Shown: positions 46,601 through 59,959, counted from the stretch's first letter. The stretch: DNA of 64,000 nt from Dryocosmus kuriphilus (GCA_038277395.1 CM076191.1:182606687-182670686); one strand, 5' to 3'. Notes: generated from the sequence alone by a model not told the origin. Numbers and translations are program-made.

Positions 46601-49600
46601 AGTTTTAATCAAAATCGCATGCGTTCCTGAAGATGGCAAAATTGTTTTTTTAATATCATCAGGTTTAGTACGGTTTGAGTTTTGGTTGGCAGGTTTTAAT
46701 CAGAAGTTTTAATCAAAATCGCATGCGTTCCTGAAGATGGCAAAATTGTTTTTTTAATATCATCAGGTTTAGTACGGTTTGAGTTTTGGTTGGCAGGTTT
46801 TAATCAGAAGTTTTAATCAAAATCGCATGCGTTCCTGAAGATGGCAAAATTGTTTTTTTAATATCATCAGGTTTAGTACGGTTTGAGTTTTGGTTGGCAG
46901 GTTTTAATCAGAAGTTTTAATCAAAATCGCATGCGTTCCTGAAGATGGCAAAATTGTTTTTTTTTTAATATCATCAGGTTTAGTACGGTTTGAGTTTTGG
47001 TTGGCAGGTTTTAATCAGAAGTTGTAATCAAAATCGCATGCGTTCCTGAAGATGGAAAAATTGTTTTTTTAATATCATCAGGTTTAGTACGGTTTGAGTT
47101 TTGGTTGGCAGGTTTTAATCAGAAGTTTTAATCAAAATCGCATGCGTTCCTGAAGATGGCAAAATTGTTTTTTTAATATCATCAGGTTTAGTACGGTTTG
47201 AGTTTTGGTTGGCAGGTTTTAATCAGAAGTTGTAATCAAAATCGCATGCGTTCCTGAAGATGGAAAAATTGTTTTTTTAATATCATCAGGTTTAGTACGG
47301 TTTGAGTTTTGGTTGGCAGGTTTTAATCAGAAGTTTTAATCAAAATCGCATGCGTTCCTGAAGATGGCAAAATTGTTTTTTTAATATCATCAGGTTTAGT
47401 ACGGTTTGAGTTTTGGTTGGCAGGTTCTAATCAGAAGTTTGTAATCAAAATCGCATGCGTTCCTGAAGATGGCAAAATTGTTTTTTTAATATCATCAGGT
47501 TTAGTACGGTTTGAGTTTTGGTTGGCAGGTTTTAATCAGAAGTTTTAATCAAAATCGCATGCGTTCCTGAAGATGGCAAAATTGTTTTTTTTAATATCAT
47601 CAGGTTTAGTACGGTTTGAGTTTTGGTTGGCAGGTTTTAATCAGAAGTTTTAATCAAAATCGCATGCGTTCCTGAAGATGGCAAAATTGTTTTTTTTTTT
47701 AATATCATCAGGTTTAGTACGGTTTGAGTTTTGGTTGGCAGGTTTTAATCAGAAGTTGTAATCAAAATCGCATGCGTTCCTGAAGATGGCAAAATTGTTT
47801 TTTTTAATATCATCAGGGTTTAGTACGGTTTGAGTTTTGGTTGGCAGGTTTTAATCAGAAGTTTTTAATCAAAATCGCATGCGTTCCTGAAGATGGCAAA
47901 ATTGTTTTTTTAATATCATCAGGTTTAGTACGGTTTGAGTTTTGGTTGGCAGGTTTAATCAGAAGTTGTAATCAAAATCGCATGCGTTCCTGAAGATGGC
48001 AAAATTGTTTTTTTTTTAATATCATCAGGTTTAGTACGGTTTGAGTTTTGGTTGGCAGGTTTTAATCAGAAGTTTTAATCAAAATCGCATGCGTTCCTGA
48101 AGATGGCAAAATTGTTTTTTTAATATCATCAGGTTTAGTACGGTTTGAGTTTTGGTTGGCAGGTTTTAATCAGAAGTTGTAATCAAAATCGCATGCGTTC
48201 CTGAAGATGGCAAAAATTGTTTTTTTAATATCATCAGGTTTAGTACGGTTTGAGTTTTGGTTGGCAGGTTTTAATCAGAAGTTTTAATCAAAATCGCATG
48301 CGTTCCTGAAGATGGCAAAATTGTTTTTTTTTAATATCATCAGGTTTAGTACGGTTTGAGTTTTGGTTGGCAGGTTTTAATCAGAAGTTTTAATCAAAAT
48401 CGCATGCGTTCCTGAAGATGGCAAAATTGTTTTTTTAATATCATCAGGTTTAGTACGGTTTGAGTTTTGGTTGGCAGGTTTTAATCAGAAGTTGTAATCA
48501 AAATCGCATGCGTTCCTGAAGATGGCAAAATTGTTTTTTTAATATCATCAGGTTTAGTACGGTTTGAGTTTTGGTTGGCAGGTTTTAATCAGAAGTTTTA
48601 ATCAAAATCGCATGCGTTCCTGAAGATGGCAAAATTGTTTTTTTTTAATATCATCAGGTTTAGTACGGTTTGAGTTTTGGTTGGCAGGTTCTAATCAGAA
48701 GTTGTAATCAAAATCGCATGCGTTCCTGAAGATGGCAAAATTGTTTTTTTAATATCATCAGGTTTAGTACGGTTTGAGTTTTGGTTGGCAGGTTTTAATC
48801 AGAAGTTTTAATCAAAATCGCATGCGTTCCTGAAGATGGCAAAATTGTTTTTTTTTTTTTTAATATCATCAGGTTTAGTACGGTTTGAGTTTTGGTTGGC
48901 AGGTTTTAATCAGAAGTTTTAATCAAAATCGCATGCGTTCCTGAAGATGGCAAAATTGTTTTTTTAATATCATCAGGTTTAGTACGGTTTGAGTTTTGGT
49001 TGGCAGGTTCTAATCAGAAGTTGTAATCAAAATCGCATGCGTTCCTGAAGATGGCAAAATTGTTTTTTTAATATCATCAGGTTTAGTACGGTTTGAGTTT
49101 TGGTTGGCAGGTTTTAATCAGAAGTTTTAATCAAAATCGCATGCGTTCCTGAAGATGGCAAAATTGTTTTTTTAATATCATCAGGTTTAGTACGGTTTGA
49201 GTTTTGGTTGGCAGGTTTTAATCAGAAGTTTTAATCAAAATCGCATGCGTTCCTGAAGATGGCAAAATTGTTTTTTTAATATCATCAGGTTTAGTACGGT
49301 TTGAGTTTTGGTTGGCAGGTTTTAATCAGAAGTTGTAATCAAAATCGCATGCGTTCCTGAAGATGGCAAAATTGTTTTTTTTAATATCATCAGGTTTAGT
49401 ACGGTTTGAGTTTTGGTTGGCAGGTTTTAATCAGAAGTTTTAATCAAAATCGCATGCGTTCCTGAAGATGGCAAAATTGTTTTTTTTTTAATATCATCAG
49501 GTTTAGTACGGTTTGAGTTTTGTTTTTTGGCAGGTTCTAATCAGAAGTTGTAATCAAAATCGCATGCGTTCCTGAAGATGGCAAAATTGTTTTTTTAATA

Positions 49601-52600
49601 TCATCAGGTTTAGTACGGTTTGAGTTTTGGTTGGCAGGTTTTAATCAGAAGTTTTAATCAAAATCGCATGCGTTCCTGAAGATGGCAAAATTGTTTTTTT
49701 TTTTAATATCATCAGGTTTAGTACGGTTTGAGTTTTGGTTGGCAGGTTTTAATCAGAAGTTGTAATCAAAATCGCATGCGTTCCTGAAGATGGCAAAATT
49801 GTTTTTTTAATATCATCAGGTTTAGTACGGTTTGAGTTTTGGTTGGCAGGTTTTAATCAGAAGTTTTAATCAAAATCGCATGCGTTCCTGAAGATGGCAA
49901 AATTGTTTTTTTAATATCATCAGGTTTAGTACGGTTTGAGTTTTGGTTGGCAGGTTTTAATCAGAAGTTTTAATCAAAATCGCATGCGTTCCTGAAGATG
50001 GCAAAATTGTTTTTTTAATATCATCAGGTTTAGTACGGTTTGAGTTTTGGTTGGCAGGTTTTAATCAGAAGTTGTAATCAAAATCGCATGCGTTCCTGAA
50101 GATGGCAAAATTGTTTTTTTTAATATCATCAGGTTTAGTACGGTTTGAGTTTTGGTTGGCAGGTTTTAATCAGAAGTTTTAATCAAAATCGCATGCGTTC
50201 CTGAAGATGGCAAAATTTTTTTTTTTAATATCATCAGGTTTAGTACGGTTTGAGTTTTGTTGGCAGGTTTAATCAGAAGTTGTAATCAAAATCGCATGCG
50301 TTCCTGAAGATGGCAAAATTGTTTTTTTAATATCATCAGGTTTAGTACGGTTTGAGTTTTGGTTGGCAGGTTTTAATCAGAAGTTTTAATCAAAATCGCA
50401 TGCGTTCCTGAAGATGGCAAAATTGTTTTTTTAATATCATCAGGTTTTTAGTACGGTTTGAGTTTTGGTTGGCAGGTTTTAATCAGAAGTTGTAATCAAA
50501 ATCGCATGCGTTCCTGAAGATGGAAAAATTGTTTTTTTAATATCATCAGGTTTAGTACGGTTTGAGTTTTGGTTGGCAGGTTTTAATCAGAAGTTTTAAT
50601 CAAAATCGCATGCGTTCCTGAAGATGGCAAAATTGTTTTTTTAATATCATCAGGTTTAGTACGGTTTGAGTTTTGGTTGGCAGGTTTTAATCAGAAGTTG
50701 TAATCAAAATCGCATGCGTTCCTGAAGATGGAAAAATTGTTTTTTTAATATCATCAGGTTTAGTACGGTTTGAGTTTTGGTTGGCAGGTTTTAATCAGAA
50801 GTTTTAATCAAAATCGCATGCGTTCCTGAAGATGGCAAAATTGTTTTTTTAATATCATCAGGTTTAGTACGGTTTGAGTTTTGTTTGGCAGGTTCTAATC
50901 AGAAGTTGTAATCAAAATCGCATGCGTTCCTGAAGATGGCAAAATTGTTTTTTTTAATATCATCAGGTTTAGTACGGTTTGAGTTTTGGTTGGCAGGTTC
51001 TAATCAGAAGTTTTAATCAAAATCGCATGCGTTCCTGAAGATGGCAAAATTGTTTTTTTAATATCATCAGGTTTAGTACGGTTTGAGTTTTGGTTGGCAG
51101 GTTTCTAATCAGAAGTTTTAATCAAAATCGCATGCGTTCCTGAAGATGGCAAAATTGTTTTTTTAATATCATCAGGTTTAGTACGGTTTGAGTTTTGGTT
51201 GGCAGGTTTTAATCAGAAGTTTTAATCAAAATCGCATGCGTTCCTGAAGATGGCAAAATTGTTTTTTTAATATCATCAGGTTTAGTACGGTTTGAGTTTT
51301 GGTTGGCAGGTTCTAATCAGAAGTTTTAATCAAAATCGCATGCGTTCCTGAAGATGGCAAAATTGTTTTTTTTTAATATCATCAGGTTTAGTACGGTTTG
51401 AGTTTTGGTTGGCAGGTTTTAATCAGAAGTTGTAATCAAAATCGCATGCGTTCCTGAAGATGGCAAAATTGTTTTTTTTAATATCATCAGGTTTAGTACG
51501 GTTTGAGTTTTGGTTGGCAGGTTTTAATCAGAAGTTTTAATCAAAATCGCATGCGTTCCTGAAGATGGCAAAATTGTTTTTTTAATATCATCAGGTTTAG
51601 TACGGTTTGAGTTTTGGTTGGCAGGTTTTAATCAGAAGTTGTAATCAAAATCGCATGCGTTCCTGAAGATGGAAAAATTGTTTTTTTAATATCATCAGGT
51701 TTAGTGGTTTGAGTTTTGGTTGGCAGGTTTTAATCAGAAGTTTTAATCAAAATCGCATGCGTTCCTGAAGATGGCAAAATTTGTTTTTTTAATATCATCA
51801 GGTTTAGTACGGTTTGAGTTTTGTTTGGCAGGTTTTAATCAGAAGTTGTAATCAAAATCGCATGCGTTCCTGAAGATGGCAAAATTGTTTTTTTAATATC
51901 ATCAGGTTTAGTACGGTTTGAGTTTTGGTTGGCAGGTTTTAATCAGAAGTTTTAATCAAAATCGCATGCGTTCCTGAAGATGGCAAAATTGTTTTTTTAA
52001 TATCATCAGGTTTAGTACGGTTTGAGTTTTGGTTGGCAGGTTTTAATCAGAAGTTGTAATCAAAATCGCATGCGTTCCTGAAGATGGCAAAATTGTTTTT
52101 TTAATATCATCAGGTTTAGTACGGTTTGAGTTTTGGTTGGCAGGTTTTAATCAGAAGTTTTAATCAAAATCGCATGCGTTCCTGAAGATGGCAAAATTGT
52201 TTTTTTAATATCATCAGGTTTAGTACGGTTTGAGTTTTGGTTGGCAGGTTTTAATCAGAAGTTGTAATCAAAATCGCATGCGTTCCTGAAGATGGAAAAA
52301 TTGTTTTTTTAATATCATCAGGTTTAGTACGGTTTGAGTTTTGGTTGGCAGGTTTTAATCAGAAGTTTTAATCAAAATCGCATGCGTTCCTGAAGATGGC
52401 AAAATTGTTTTTTTAATATCATCAGGTTTAGTACGGTTTGAGTTTTGGTTGGCAGGTTTTAATCAGAAGTTGTAATCAAAATCGCATGCGTTCCTGAAGA
52501 TGGCAAAATTGTTTTTTTTTTAATATCATCAGGTTTAGTACGGTTTGAGTTTTGGTTGGCAGGTTTTAATCAGAAGTTTTAATCAAAATCGCATGCGTTC

Positions 52601-55600
52601 CTGAAGATGGCAAAATTGTTTTTTTTTAATATCATCAGGTTTAGTACGGTTTGAGTTTTGGTTGGCAGGTTTTAATCAGAAGTTTAATAATCATGCGTTC
52701 CTGAAGATGGCAAAATTGTTTTTTTAATATCATCAGGTTTAGTACGGTTTGAGTTTTTTGGCAGGTTCTAAAAATCGCATGCGTTCCTGCAAAATTGTTT
52801 TTTTCCTGAAGATGGCAAAATTGTTTTTTTTAATATCATCAGGTTTAGTACGGTTTGAGTTTTGGTTGGCAGGTTTTAATCAGAAGTTTTAATCAAAATC
52901 GCATGCGTTCCTGAAGATGGCAAAATTGTTTTTTTAATATCATCAGGTTTAGTACGGTTTGAGTTTTGGTTGGCAGGTTTTAATCAGAAGTTGTAATCAA
53001 AATCGCATGCGTTCCTGAAGATGGCAAAATTGTTTTTTTTAATATCATCAGGTTTAGTACGGTTTGAGTTTTGGTTGGCAGGTTTTAATCAGAAGTTTTA
53101 ATCAAAATCGCATGCGTTCCTGAAGATGGCAAAATTTTTTTTTTAATATCATCAGGTTTAGTACGGTTTGAGTTTTGGTTGGCAGGTTTTAATCAGAAGT
53201 TTTAATCAAAATCGCATGCGTTCCTGAAGATGGCAAAATTGTTTTTTTAATATCATCAGGTTTAGTACGGTTTGAGTTTTGGTTGGCAGGTTTTAATCAG
53301 AAGTTTTAATCAAAATCGCATGCGTTCCTGAAGATGGCAAAATTGTTTTTTTTAATATCATCAGGTTTAGTACGGTTTGAGTTTTGGTTGGCAGGTTTTA
53401 ATCAGAAGTTTTAATCAAAATCGCATGCGTTCCTGAAGATGGCAAAATTGTTTTTTTAATATCATCAGGTTTAGTACGGTTTGAGTTTTGGTTGGCAGGT
53501 TTTAATCAGAAGTTGTAATCAAAATCGCATGCGTTCCTGAAGATGGCAAAATTGTTTTTTTTAATATCATCAGGTTTAGTACGGTTTGAGTTTTGGTTGG
53601 CAGGTTTTAATCAGAAGTTTTAATCAAAATCGCATGCGTTCCTGAAGATGGCAAAATTGTTTTTTTAATATCATCAGGTTTAGTACGGTTTGAGTTTTGG
53701 TTGGCAGGTTTTAATCAGAAGTTTTAATCAAAATCGCATGCGTTCCTGAAGATGGCAAAATTGTTTTTTTTAATATCATCAGGTTTAGTACGGTTTGAGT
53801 TTTTGGTTGGCAGGTTTTAATCAGAAGTTTTAATCAAAATCGAAGTTGTAATCAAAATCGCATGCGTTCCTGAAGATGGCAAAAAATTGAAGATGGAAAA
53901 ATTTTTTTTTAATATCATCAGGTTTAGTACGGTTTGAGTTTTGGTTGGCAGGTTTTAATCAGAAGTTTTAATCAAAATCGCATGCGTTCCTGAAGATGGC
54001 AAAATTGTTTTTTTTTTTAATATCATCAGGTTTAGTACGGTTTGAGTTTTGGTTGGCAGGTTCTAATCAGAAGTTGTAATCAAAATCGCATGCGTTCCTG
54101 AAGATGGCAAAATTGTTTTTTTAATATCATCAGGTTTAGTACGGTTTGAGTTTTGGTTGGCAGGTTTTAATCAGAAGTTTTAATCAAAATCGCATGCGTT
54201 CCTGAAGATGGCAAAATTGTTTTTTTAATATCATCAGGTTTAGTACGGTTTGAGTTTTGGTTGGCAGGTTTTAATCAGAAGTTGTAATCAAAATCGCATG
54301 CGTTCCTGAAGATGGCAAAATTGTTTTTTTTAATATCATCAGGTTTAGTACGGTTTGAGTTTTGGTTGGCAGGTTTTAATCAGAAGTTTTAATCAAAATC
54401 GCATGCGTTCCTGAAGATGGCAAAATTGTTTTTTTAATATCATCAGGTTTAGTACGGTTTGAGTTTTGGTTGGCAGGTTTTAATCAGAAGTTTTAATCAA
54501 AATCGCATGCGTTCCTGAAGATGGCAAAATTGTTTTTTTAATATCATCAGGTTTAGTACGGTTTGAGTTTTGGTTGGCAGGTTTTAATCAGAAGTTGTAA
54601 TCAAAATCGCATGCGTTCCTGAAGATGGCAAAATTGTTTTTTTAATATCATCAGGTTTAGTACGGTTTGAGTTTTGAGTTTTGGCAGGTTTTAATCAGAA
54701 GTTTTAATCAAAATCGCATGCGTTCCTGAAGATGGCAAAATTGTTTTTTTAATATCATCAGGTTTAGTACGGTTTGAGTTTTGGTTGGCAGGTTCTAATC
54801 AGAAGTTGTAATCAAAATCAAAATCGTGGCATGCGTTCCTGAAGATGGAAAAATTGTTTTTTTAATATCATCAGGTTTAGTACGGTTTGAGTTTTGGTTG
54901 GCAGGTTTTAATCAGAAGTTTTAATCAAAATCGCATGCGTTCCTGAAGATGGCAAAATTGTTTTTTTTAATATCATCAGGTTTAGTACGGTTTGAGTTTT
55001 TTTGGCAGGTTCTAATCAGAAGTTGTAATCAAAATCGCATGCGTTCCTGAAGATGGCAAAATTGTTTTTTTTAATATCATCAGGTTTAGTACGGTTTGAG
55101 TTTTGGTTGGCAGGTTTTAATCAGAAGTTGTAATCAAAATCGCATGCGTTCCTGAAGATGGCAAAATTGTTTTTTTAATATCATCAGGTTTAGTACGGTT
55201 TGAGTTTTGGTTGGCAGGTTTTAATCAGAAGTTTTAATCAAAATCGCATGCGTTCCTGAAGATGGCAAAATTGTTTTTTTAATATCATCAGGTTTAGTAC
55301 GGTTTGAGTTTTGTTTGGCAGGTTGTTTTTTTAATATATCATCAGGTTTAGTACGGTTTGAGTTTTGGTTGGGTTCTAATTTTCAAATCTAATCAGAAGT
55401 TGTAATCAAAATCGCATGCGTTCCTGAAGATGGCAAAATTGTTTTTTTTTAATATCATCAGGTTTAGTACGGTTTGAGTTTTGGTTGGCAGGTTTTAATC
55501 AGAAGTTTTAATCAAAATCGCATGCGTTCCTGAAGATGGCAAAATTGTTTTTTTAATATCATCAGGTTTAGTACGGTTTGAGTTTTGGTTGGCAGGTTCT

Positions 55601-58600
55601 AATCAGAAGTTGTAATCAAAATCGCATGCGTTCCTGAAGATGGCAAAATTGTTTTTTTAATATCATCAGGTTTAGTACGGTTTGAGTTTTGGTTGGCAGG
55701 TTTTAATCAGAAGTTTTAATCAAAATCGCATGCGTTCCTGAAGATGGCAAAATTTTTTTTTTTAATATCATCAGGTTTAGTACGGTTTGAGTTTTGGTTG
55801 GCAGGTTTTCTAATCAGAAGTTGTAATCAAAATCGCATGCGTTCCTGAAGATGGAAAAATTTTTTTTTTTTAATATCATGCGTTCCTGAAGATGGAAAAA
55901 TTGTTTTTTTAATATCAATCAGGTTTAGTACGGTTTGAGTTTTGGTTGGCAGGTTTTAATCAGAAGTTTTAATCAAAATCGCATGCGTTCCTGAAGATGG
56001 CAAAATTGTTTTTTTAATATCATCAGGTTTAGTACGGTTTGAGTTTTGGTTGGCAGGTTTTAATCAGAAGTTGTAATCAAAATCGCATGCGTTCCTGAAG
56101 ATGGCAAAATTGTTTTTTTAATATCATCAGGTTTAGTACGGTTTGAGTTTTGGTTGGCAGGTTCTAATCAGAAGTTTTAATCAAAATCGCATGCGTTCCT
56201 GAAGATGGCAAAATTGTTTTTTTAATATCATCAGGTTTAGTACGGTTTGAGTTTTGGTTGGCAGGTTTTAATCAGAAGTTTTAATCAAAATCGCATGCGT
56301 TCCTGAAGATGGAAAAATTGTTTTTTTAATATCATCAGGTTTAGTACGGTTTGAGTTTTGGTTGGCAGGTTTAATCAGAAGTTTTAATCAAAATCGCATG
56401 CGTTCCTGAAGATGGTTTTAATCAAAATCGCATGCGTTCCTGAAGATGGCAAAATTGTTTTTTTTAATATCATCAGGTTTAGTACGGTTTGAGTTTTGGT
56501 TGGCAGGTTTTAATCAGAAGTTGTAATCAAAATCGCATGCGTTCCTGAAGATGGAAAAATTGTTTTTTTAATATCATCAGGTTTAGTACGGTTTGAGTTT
56601 TGGTTGGCAGGTTTTAATCAGAAGTTTTAATCAAAATCGCATGCGTTCCTGAAGATGGCAAAATTGTTTTTTTAATATCATCAGGTTTAGTACGGTTTGA
56701 GTTTTGGTTGGCAGGTTTTAATCAGAAGTTGTAATCAAAATCGCATGCGTTCCTGAAGATGGAAAAATTGTTTTTTTAATATCATCAGGTTTAGTACGGT
56801 TTGAGTTTTGGTTGGCAGGTTTTAATCAGAAGTTTTAATCAAAATCGCATGCGTTCCTGAAGATGGCAAAATTGTTTTTTTAATATCATCAGGTTTAGTA
56901 CGGTTTGAGTTTTGTTTGGCAGGTTCTAATCAGAAGTTGTAATCAAAATCGCATGCGTTCCTGAAGATGGCAAAATTGTTTTTTTAATATCATCAGGTTT
57001 AGTACGGTTTGAGTTTTGGTTGGCAGGTTTTAATCAGAAGTTTTAATCAAAATCGCATGCGTTCCTGAAGATGGCAAAATTGTTTTTTTTTAATATCATC
57101 AGGTTTAGTACGGTTTGAGTTTTGGTTGGCAGGTTCTAATCAGAAGTTGTAATCAAAATCGCATGCGTTCCTGAAGATGGCAAAATTGTTTTTTTAATAT
57201 CATCAGGTTTAGTACGGTTTGAGTTTTGGTTGGCAGGTTTTAATCAGAAGTTTTAATCAAAATCGCATGCGTTCCTGAAGATGGCAAAATTGTTTTTTTA
57301 ATATCATCAGGTTTAGTACGGTTTGAGTTTTGGTTGGCAGGTTCTAATCAGAAGTTGTAATCAAAATCGCATGCGTTCCTGAAGATGGCAAAATTTTTTT
57401 TTTTAATATCATCAGGTTTAGTACGGTTTGAGTTTTGGTTGGCGGTTTTAATCAGAAGTTTTAATCAAAATCGCATGCGTTCCTGAAGATGGCAAAATTG
57501 TTTTTTTAATATCATCAGGTTTAGTACGGTTTGAGTTTTGGTTGGCAGGTTTTAATCAGAAGTTGTAATCAAAATCGCATGCGTTCCTGAAGATGGAAAA
57601 ATTGTTTTTTTTAATATCATCAGGTTTAGTACGGTTTGAGTTTTGGTTGGCAGGTTTTAATCAGAAGTTTTAATCAAAATCGCATGCGTTCCTGAAGATG
57701 GCAAAATTGTTTTTTTTAATATCATCAGGTTTAGTACGGTTTGAGTTTTGGTTGGCAGGTTTTAATCAGAAGTTGTAATCAAAATCGCATGCGTTCCTGA
57801 AGATGGAAAAATTGTTTTTTTAATATCATCAGGTTTAGTACGGTTTGAGTTTTGGTTGGCAGGTTTTAATCAGAAGTTTTAATCAAAATCGCATGCGTTC
57901 CTGAAGATGGCAAAATTGTTTTTTTAATATCATCAGGTTTAGTACGGTTTGAGTTTTGGTTGGCAGGTTTTAATCAGAAGTTGTAATCAAAATCGCATGC
58001 GTTCCTGAAGATGGAAAAATTGTTTTTTTAATATCATCAGGTTTAGTACGGTTTGAGTTTTTTGGTTGGCAGGTTTTAATCAGAAGTTTTAATCAAAATC
58101 GCATGCGTTCCTGAAGATGGCAAAATTGTTTTTTTAATATCATCAGGTTTAGTACGGTTTGAGTTTTGGTTGGCAGGTTCTAATCAGAAGTTGTAATCAA
58201 AATCGCATGCGTTCCTGAAGATGGCAAAATTGTTTTTTTAATATCATCAGGTTTAGTACGGTTTGAGTTTTGGTTGGCAGGTTCTAATCAGAAGTTTTAA
58301 TCAAAATCGCATGCGTTCCTGAAGATGGCAAAATTGTTTTTTTAATATCATCAGGTTTAGTACGGTTTGAGTTTTGTTTGGCAGGTTCTAATCAGAAGTT
58401 GTAATCAAAATCGCATGCGTTCCTGAAGATGGCAAAATTGTTTTTTAATATCATCAGGTTTAGTACGGTTTGAGTTTTGGTTGGCAGGTTTTAATCAGAA
58501 GTTTTAATCAAAATCGCATGCGTTCCTGAAGATGGCAAAATTGTTTTTTTAATATCATCAGGTTTAGTACGGTTTTTTGAGTTTTGTTGTTGGCAGGTTT

Positions 58601-59821
58601 TAATCAGTAAGTTTTTTTGGCAGGTTTTAATCAGAAGTTTTAATCAAAATCGCATGCGTTCCTGAAGATGGCAAAATTGTTTTTTTAATATCATCAGGTT
58701 TAGTACGGTTTGAGTTTTGGTTGGCAGGTTTTAATCAGAAGTTGTAATCAAAATCGCATGCGTTCCTGAAGATGGAAAAATTGTTTTTTTAATATCATCA
58801 GGTTTAGTACGGTTTGAGTTTTGGTTGGCAGGTTTTAATCAGAAGTTTTAATCAAAATCGCATGCGTTCCTGAAGATGGCAAAATTGTTTTTTTAATATC
58901 ATCAGGTTTAGTACGGTTTGAGTTTTGGTTGGCAGGTTTTAATCAGAAGTTTTAATCAAAATCGCATGCGTTCCTGAAGATGGCAAAATTGTTTTTTTTA
59001 ATATCATCAGGTTTAGTACGGTTTGAGTTTTGGTTGGCAGGTTTTTTAATCAGAAGTTGTAATCAAAATCGCATGCGTTCCTGAAGATGGAAAAAATTGT
59101 TTTTTTAATATCATCAGGTTTAGTACGGTTTGAGTTTTGGTTGGCAGGTTTTAATCAGAAGTTTTAATCAAAATCGCATGCGTTCCTGAAGATGGCAAAA
59201 TTGTTTTTTTAATATCATCAGGTTTAGTACGGTTTGAGTTTTGGTTGGCAGGTTTTAATCAGAAGTTTTAATCAAAATCGCATGCGTTCCTGAAGATGGC
59301 AAAATTGTTTTTTTAATATCATCAGGTTTAGTACGGTTTGAGTTTTGGTTGGCAGGTTTTAATCAGAAGTTGTAATCAAAATCGCATGCGTTCCTGAAGA
59401 TGGAAAAATTGTTTTTTTTAATATCATCAGGTTTAGTACGGTTTGAGTTTTGGTTGGCAGGTTTTAATCAGAAGTTTTAATCAAAATCGCATGCGTTCCT
59501 GAAGATGGCAAAATTGTTTTTTTAATATCATCAGGTTTAGTACGGTTTGAGTTTTGGTTGGCAGGTTTTAATCAGAAGTTGTAATCAAAATCGCATGCGT
59601 TCCTGAAGATGGAAAAATTGTTTTTTTAATATCATCAGGTTTAGTACGGTTTGAGTTTTGGTTGGCAGGTTTTAATCAGAAGTTTTAATCAAAATCGCAT
59701 GCGTTCCTGAAGATGGCAAAATTGTTTTTTTTTTAATATCATCAGGTTTAGTACGGTTTGAGTTTTGTTTGGCAGGTTCTAATCAGAAGTTGTAATCAAA
59801 ATCGCATGCGTTCCTGAAGAA
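31651..59821. repeat. 104-bp satellite array, about 270 copies
   Basis: Head-to-tail copies of one 104-bp unit for 28.2 kb. Landmarks in order: AATCAGAAGTTTTAATC, AAAATCGCATGCGTTCC, TGAAGATGGCAAAATTG, a T run (usually 7, up to 12), AATATCATCAGGTTTAG, TACGGTTTGAG, TTTTGGTTGGCAGGTT. GC is about 34%. Four diagnostic sites vary: AGTTTTAATC or AGTTGTAATC; GATGGC or GATGGA; TTGGTTGGC or TTGTTTGGC; AGGTTTTAATC or AGGTTCTAATC. Combinations often alternate, giving a 208-bp dimer period (for example 57,480-58,060), while other stretches are one subtype (38,880-39,830 and 46,490-46,930). The first unit is diverged (TTGTCTTTGTAATATCATCA); the last stops abruptly after CGTTCCTGAAGA. The unit length is not a multiple of three and contains stops, so the open frames at 42242-42457 and 44821-45096 are artefacts of indels. 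Confidence 0.98.
40740..46420. repeat. Scrambled zone inside the satellite array
   Basis: Between normal units there are many truncated, fused or shuffled pieces, e.g. 40,747 (GTTCCAAAATCGCAGAAGAT), 41,220-41,270, 41,590-41,710, 42,080-42,135, 43,000-43,060, 43,485-43,520, 43,790-43,830, 44,045-44,115, 45,715-45,795 and 46,300-46,350. Isolated similar joins occur elsewhere (37,975, 52,690-52,810, 53,840-53,900, 55,310-55,390, 58,570-58,620). No foreign sequence is present: all pieces come from the 104-bp unit. Either a low-recombination, poorly homogenised core or an assembly-consensus problem would explain it. Confidence 0.8.
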
Positions 59822-59823
59822 GC

Positions 59824-59956
59824 TCAAGTGTCACTATGTTTAACACGTGCGAACAAGAGTCCAGTCATTTTCTGGGTCTTCGCTTTTGGGTTTAGAGTCC
59901 AGACCGTGTCCAACTGCGGATTATCCTTCTTGAGTTCTTGGAACGACTCCGTTTGT
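59824..59956 (-). CDS. Candidate terminal exon of an unidentified host gene
   Basis: On the minus strand a TTTATTTTTACAG acceptor (AG at 59957-59958) is followed by an open frame of 43 codons and a TGA (59824-59826). It starts with QTESFQELKKDNPQLDTVWT and ends FARVKHSDT-stop. The composition is that of a normal soluble protein, quite unlike the surrounding AT-rich DNA, and base composition rises to near-balanced GC exactly over this stretch. The stop codon lies only a few bases from the end of the last satellite unit, so the satellite would form the 3' untranslated region or the gene was cut by the array. I do not recognise the protein. No upstream exon was confirmed in 59,960-60,700, although CTTCAG/GTCGTAAG near 60,025-60,045 is a possible donor. 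A chance frame or a transposon exon remains possible. Confidence 0.35.
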
Positions 59957-59959
59957 CTG

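Noticed and set aside
31651..59821. Regular short repeats as a CRISPR array
   Set aside because: The repeats are contiguous with no unique spacers, the unit is 104 bp, and the context is eukaryotic.
31651..59821. Hammerhead ribozyme encoded by the satellite (minus strand has CCTGATGA and later GGAACGC)
   Set aside because: There is no GAAA core. The CTGATGA is itself paired in the CCTGAAGAT/ATCATCAGG hairpin, and the plus-strand CTGAAGA is not followed by a stem and GAAA.
31651..59821. CENP-B box in the satellite, suggested by the nearby CENP-B-like transposase
   Set aside because: The unit has no match to the TTCG....A..CGGG pattern. Proximity to a Tigger relic 22 kb away is not evidence.
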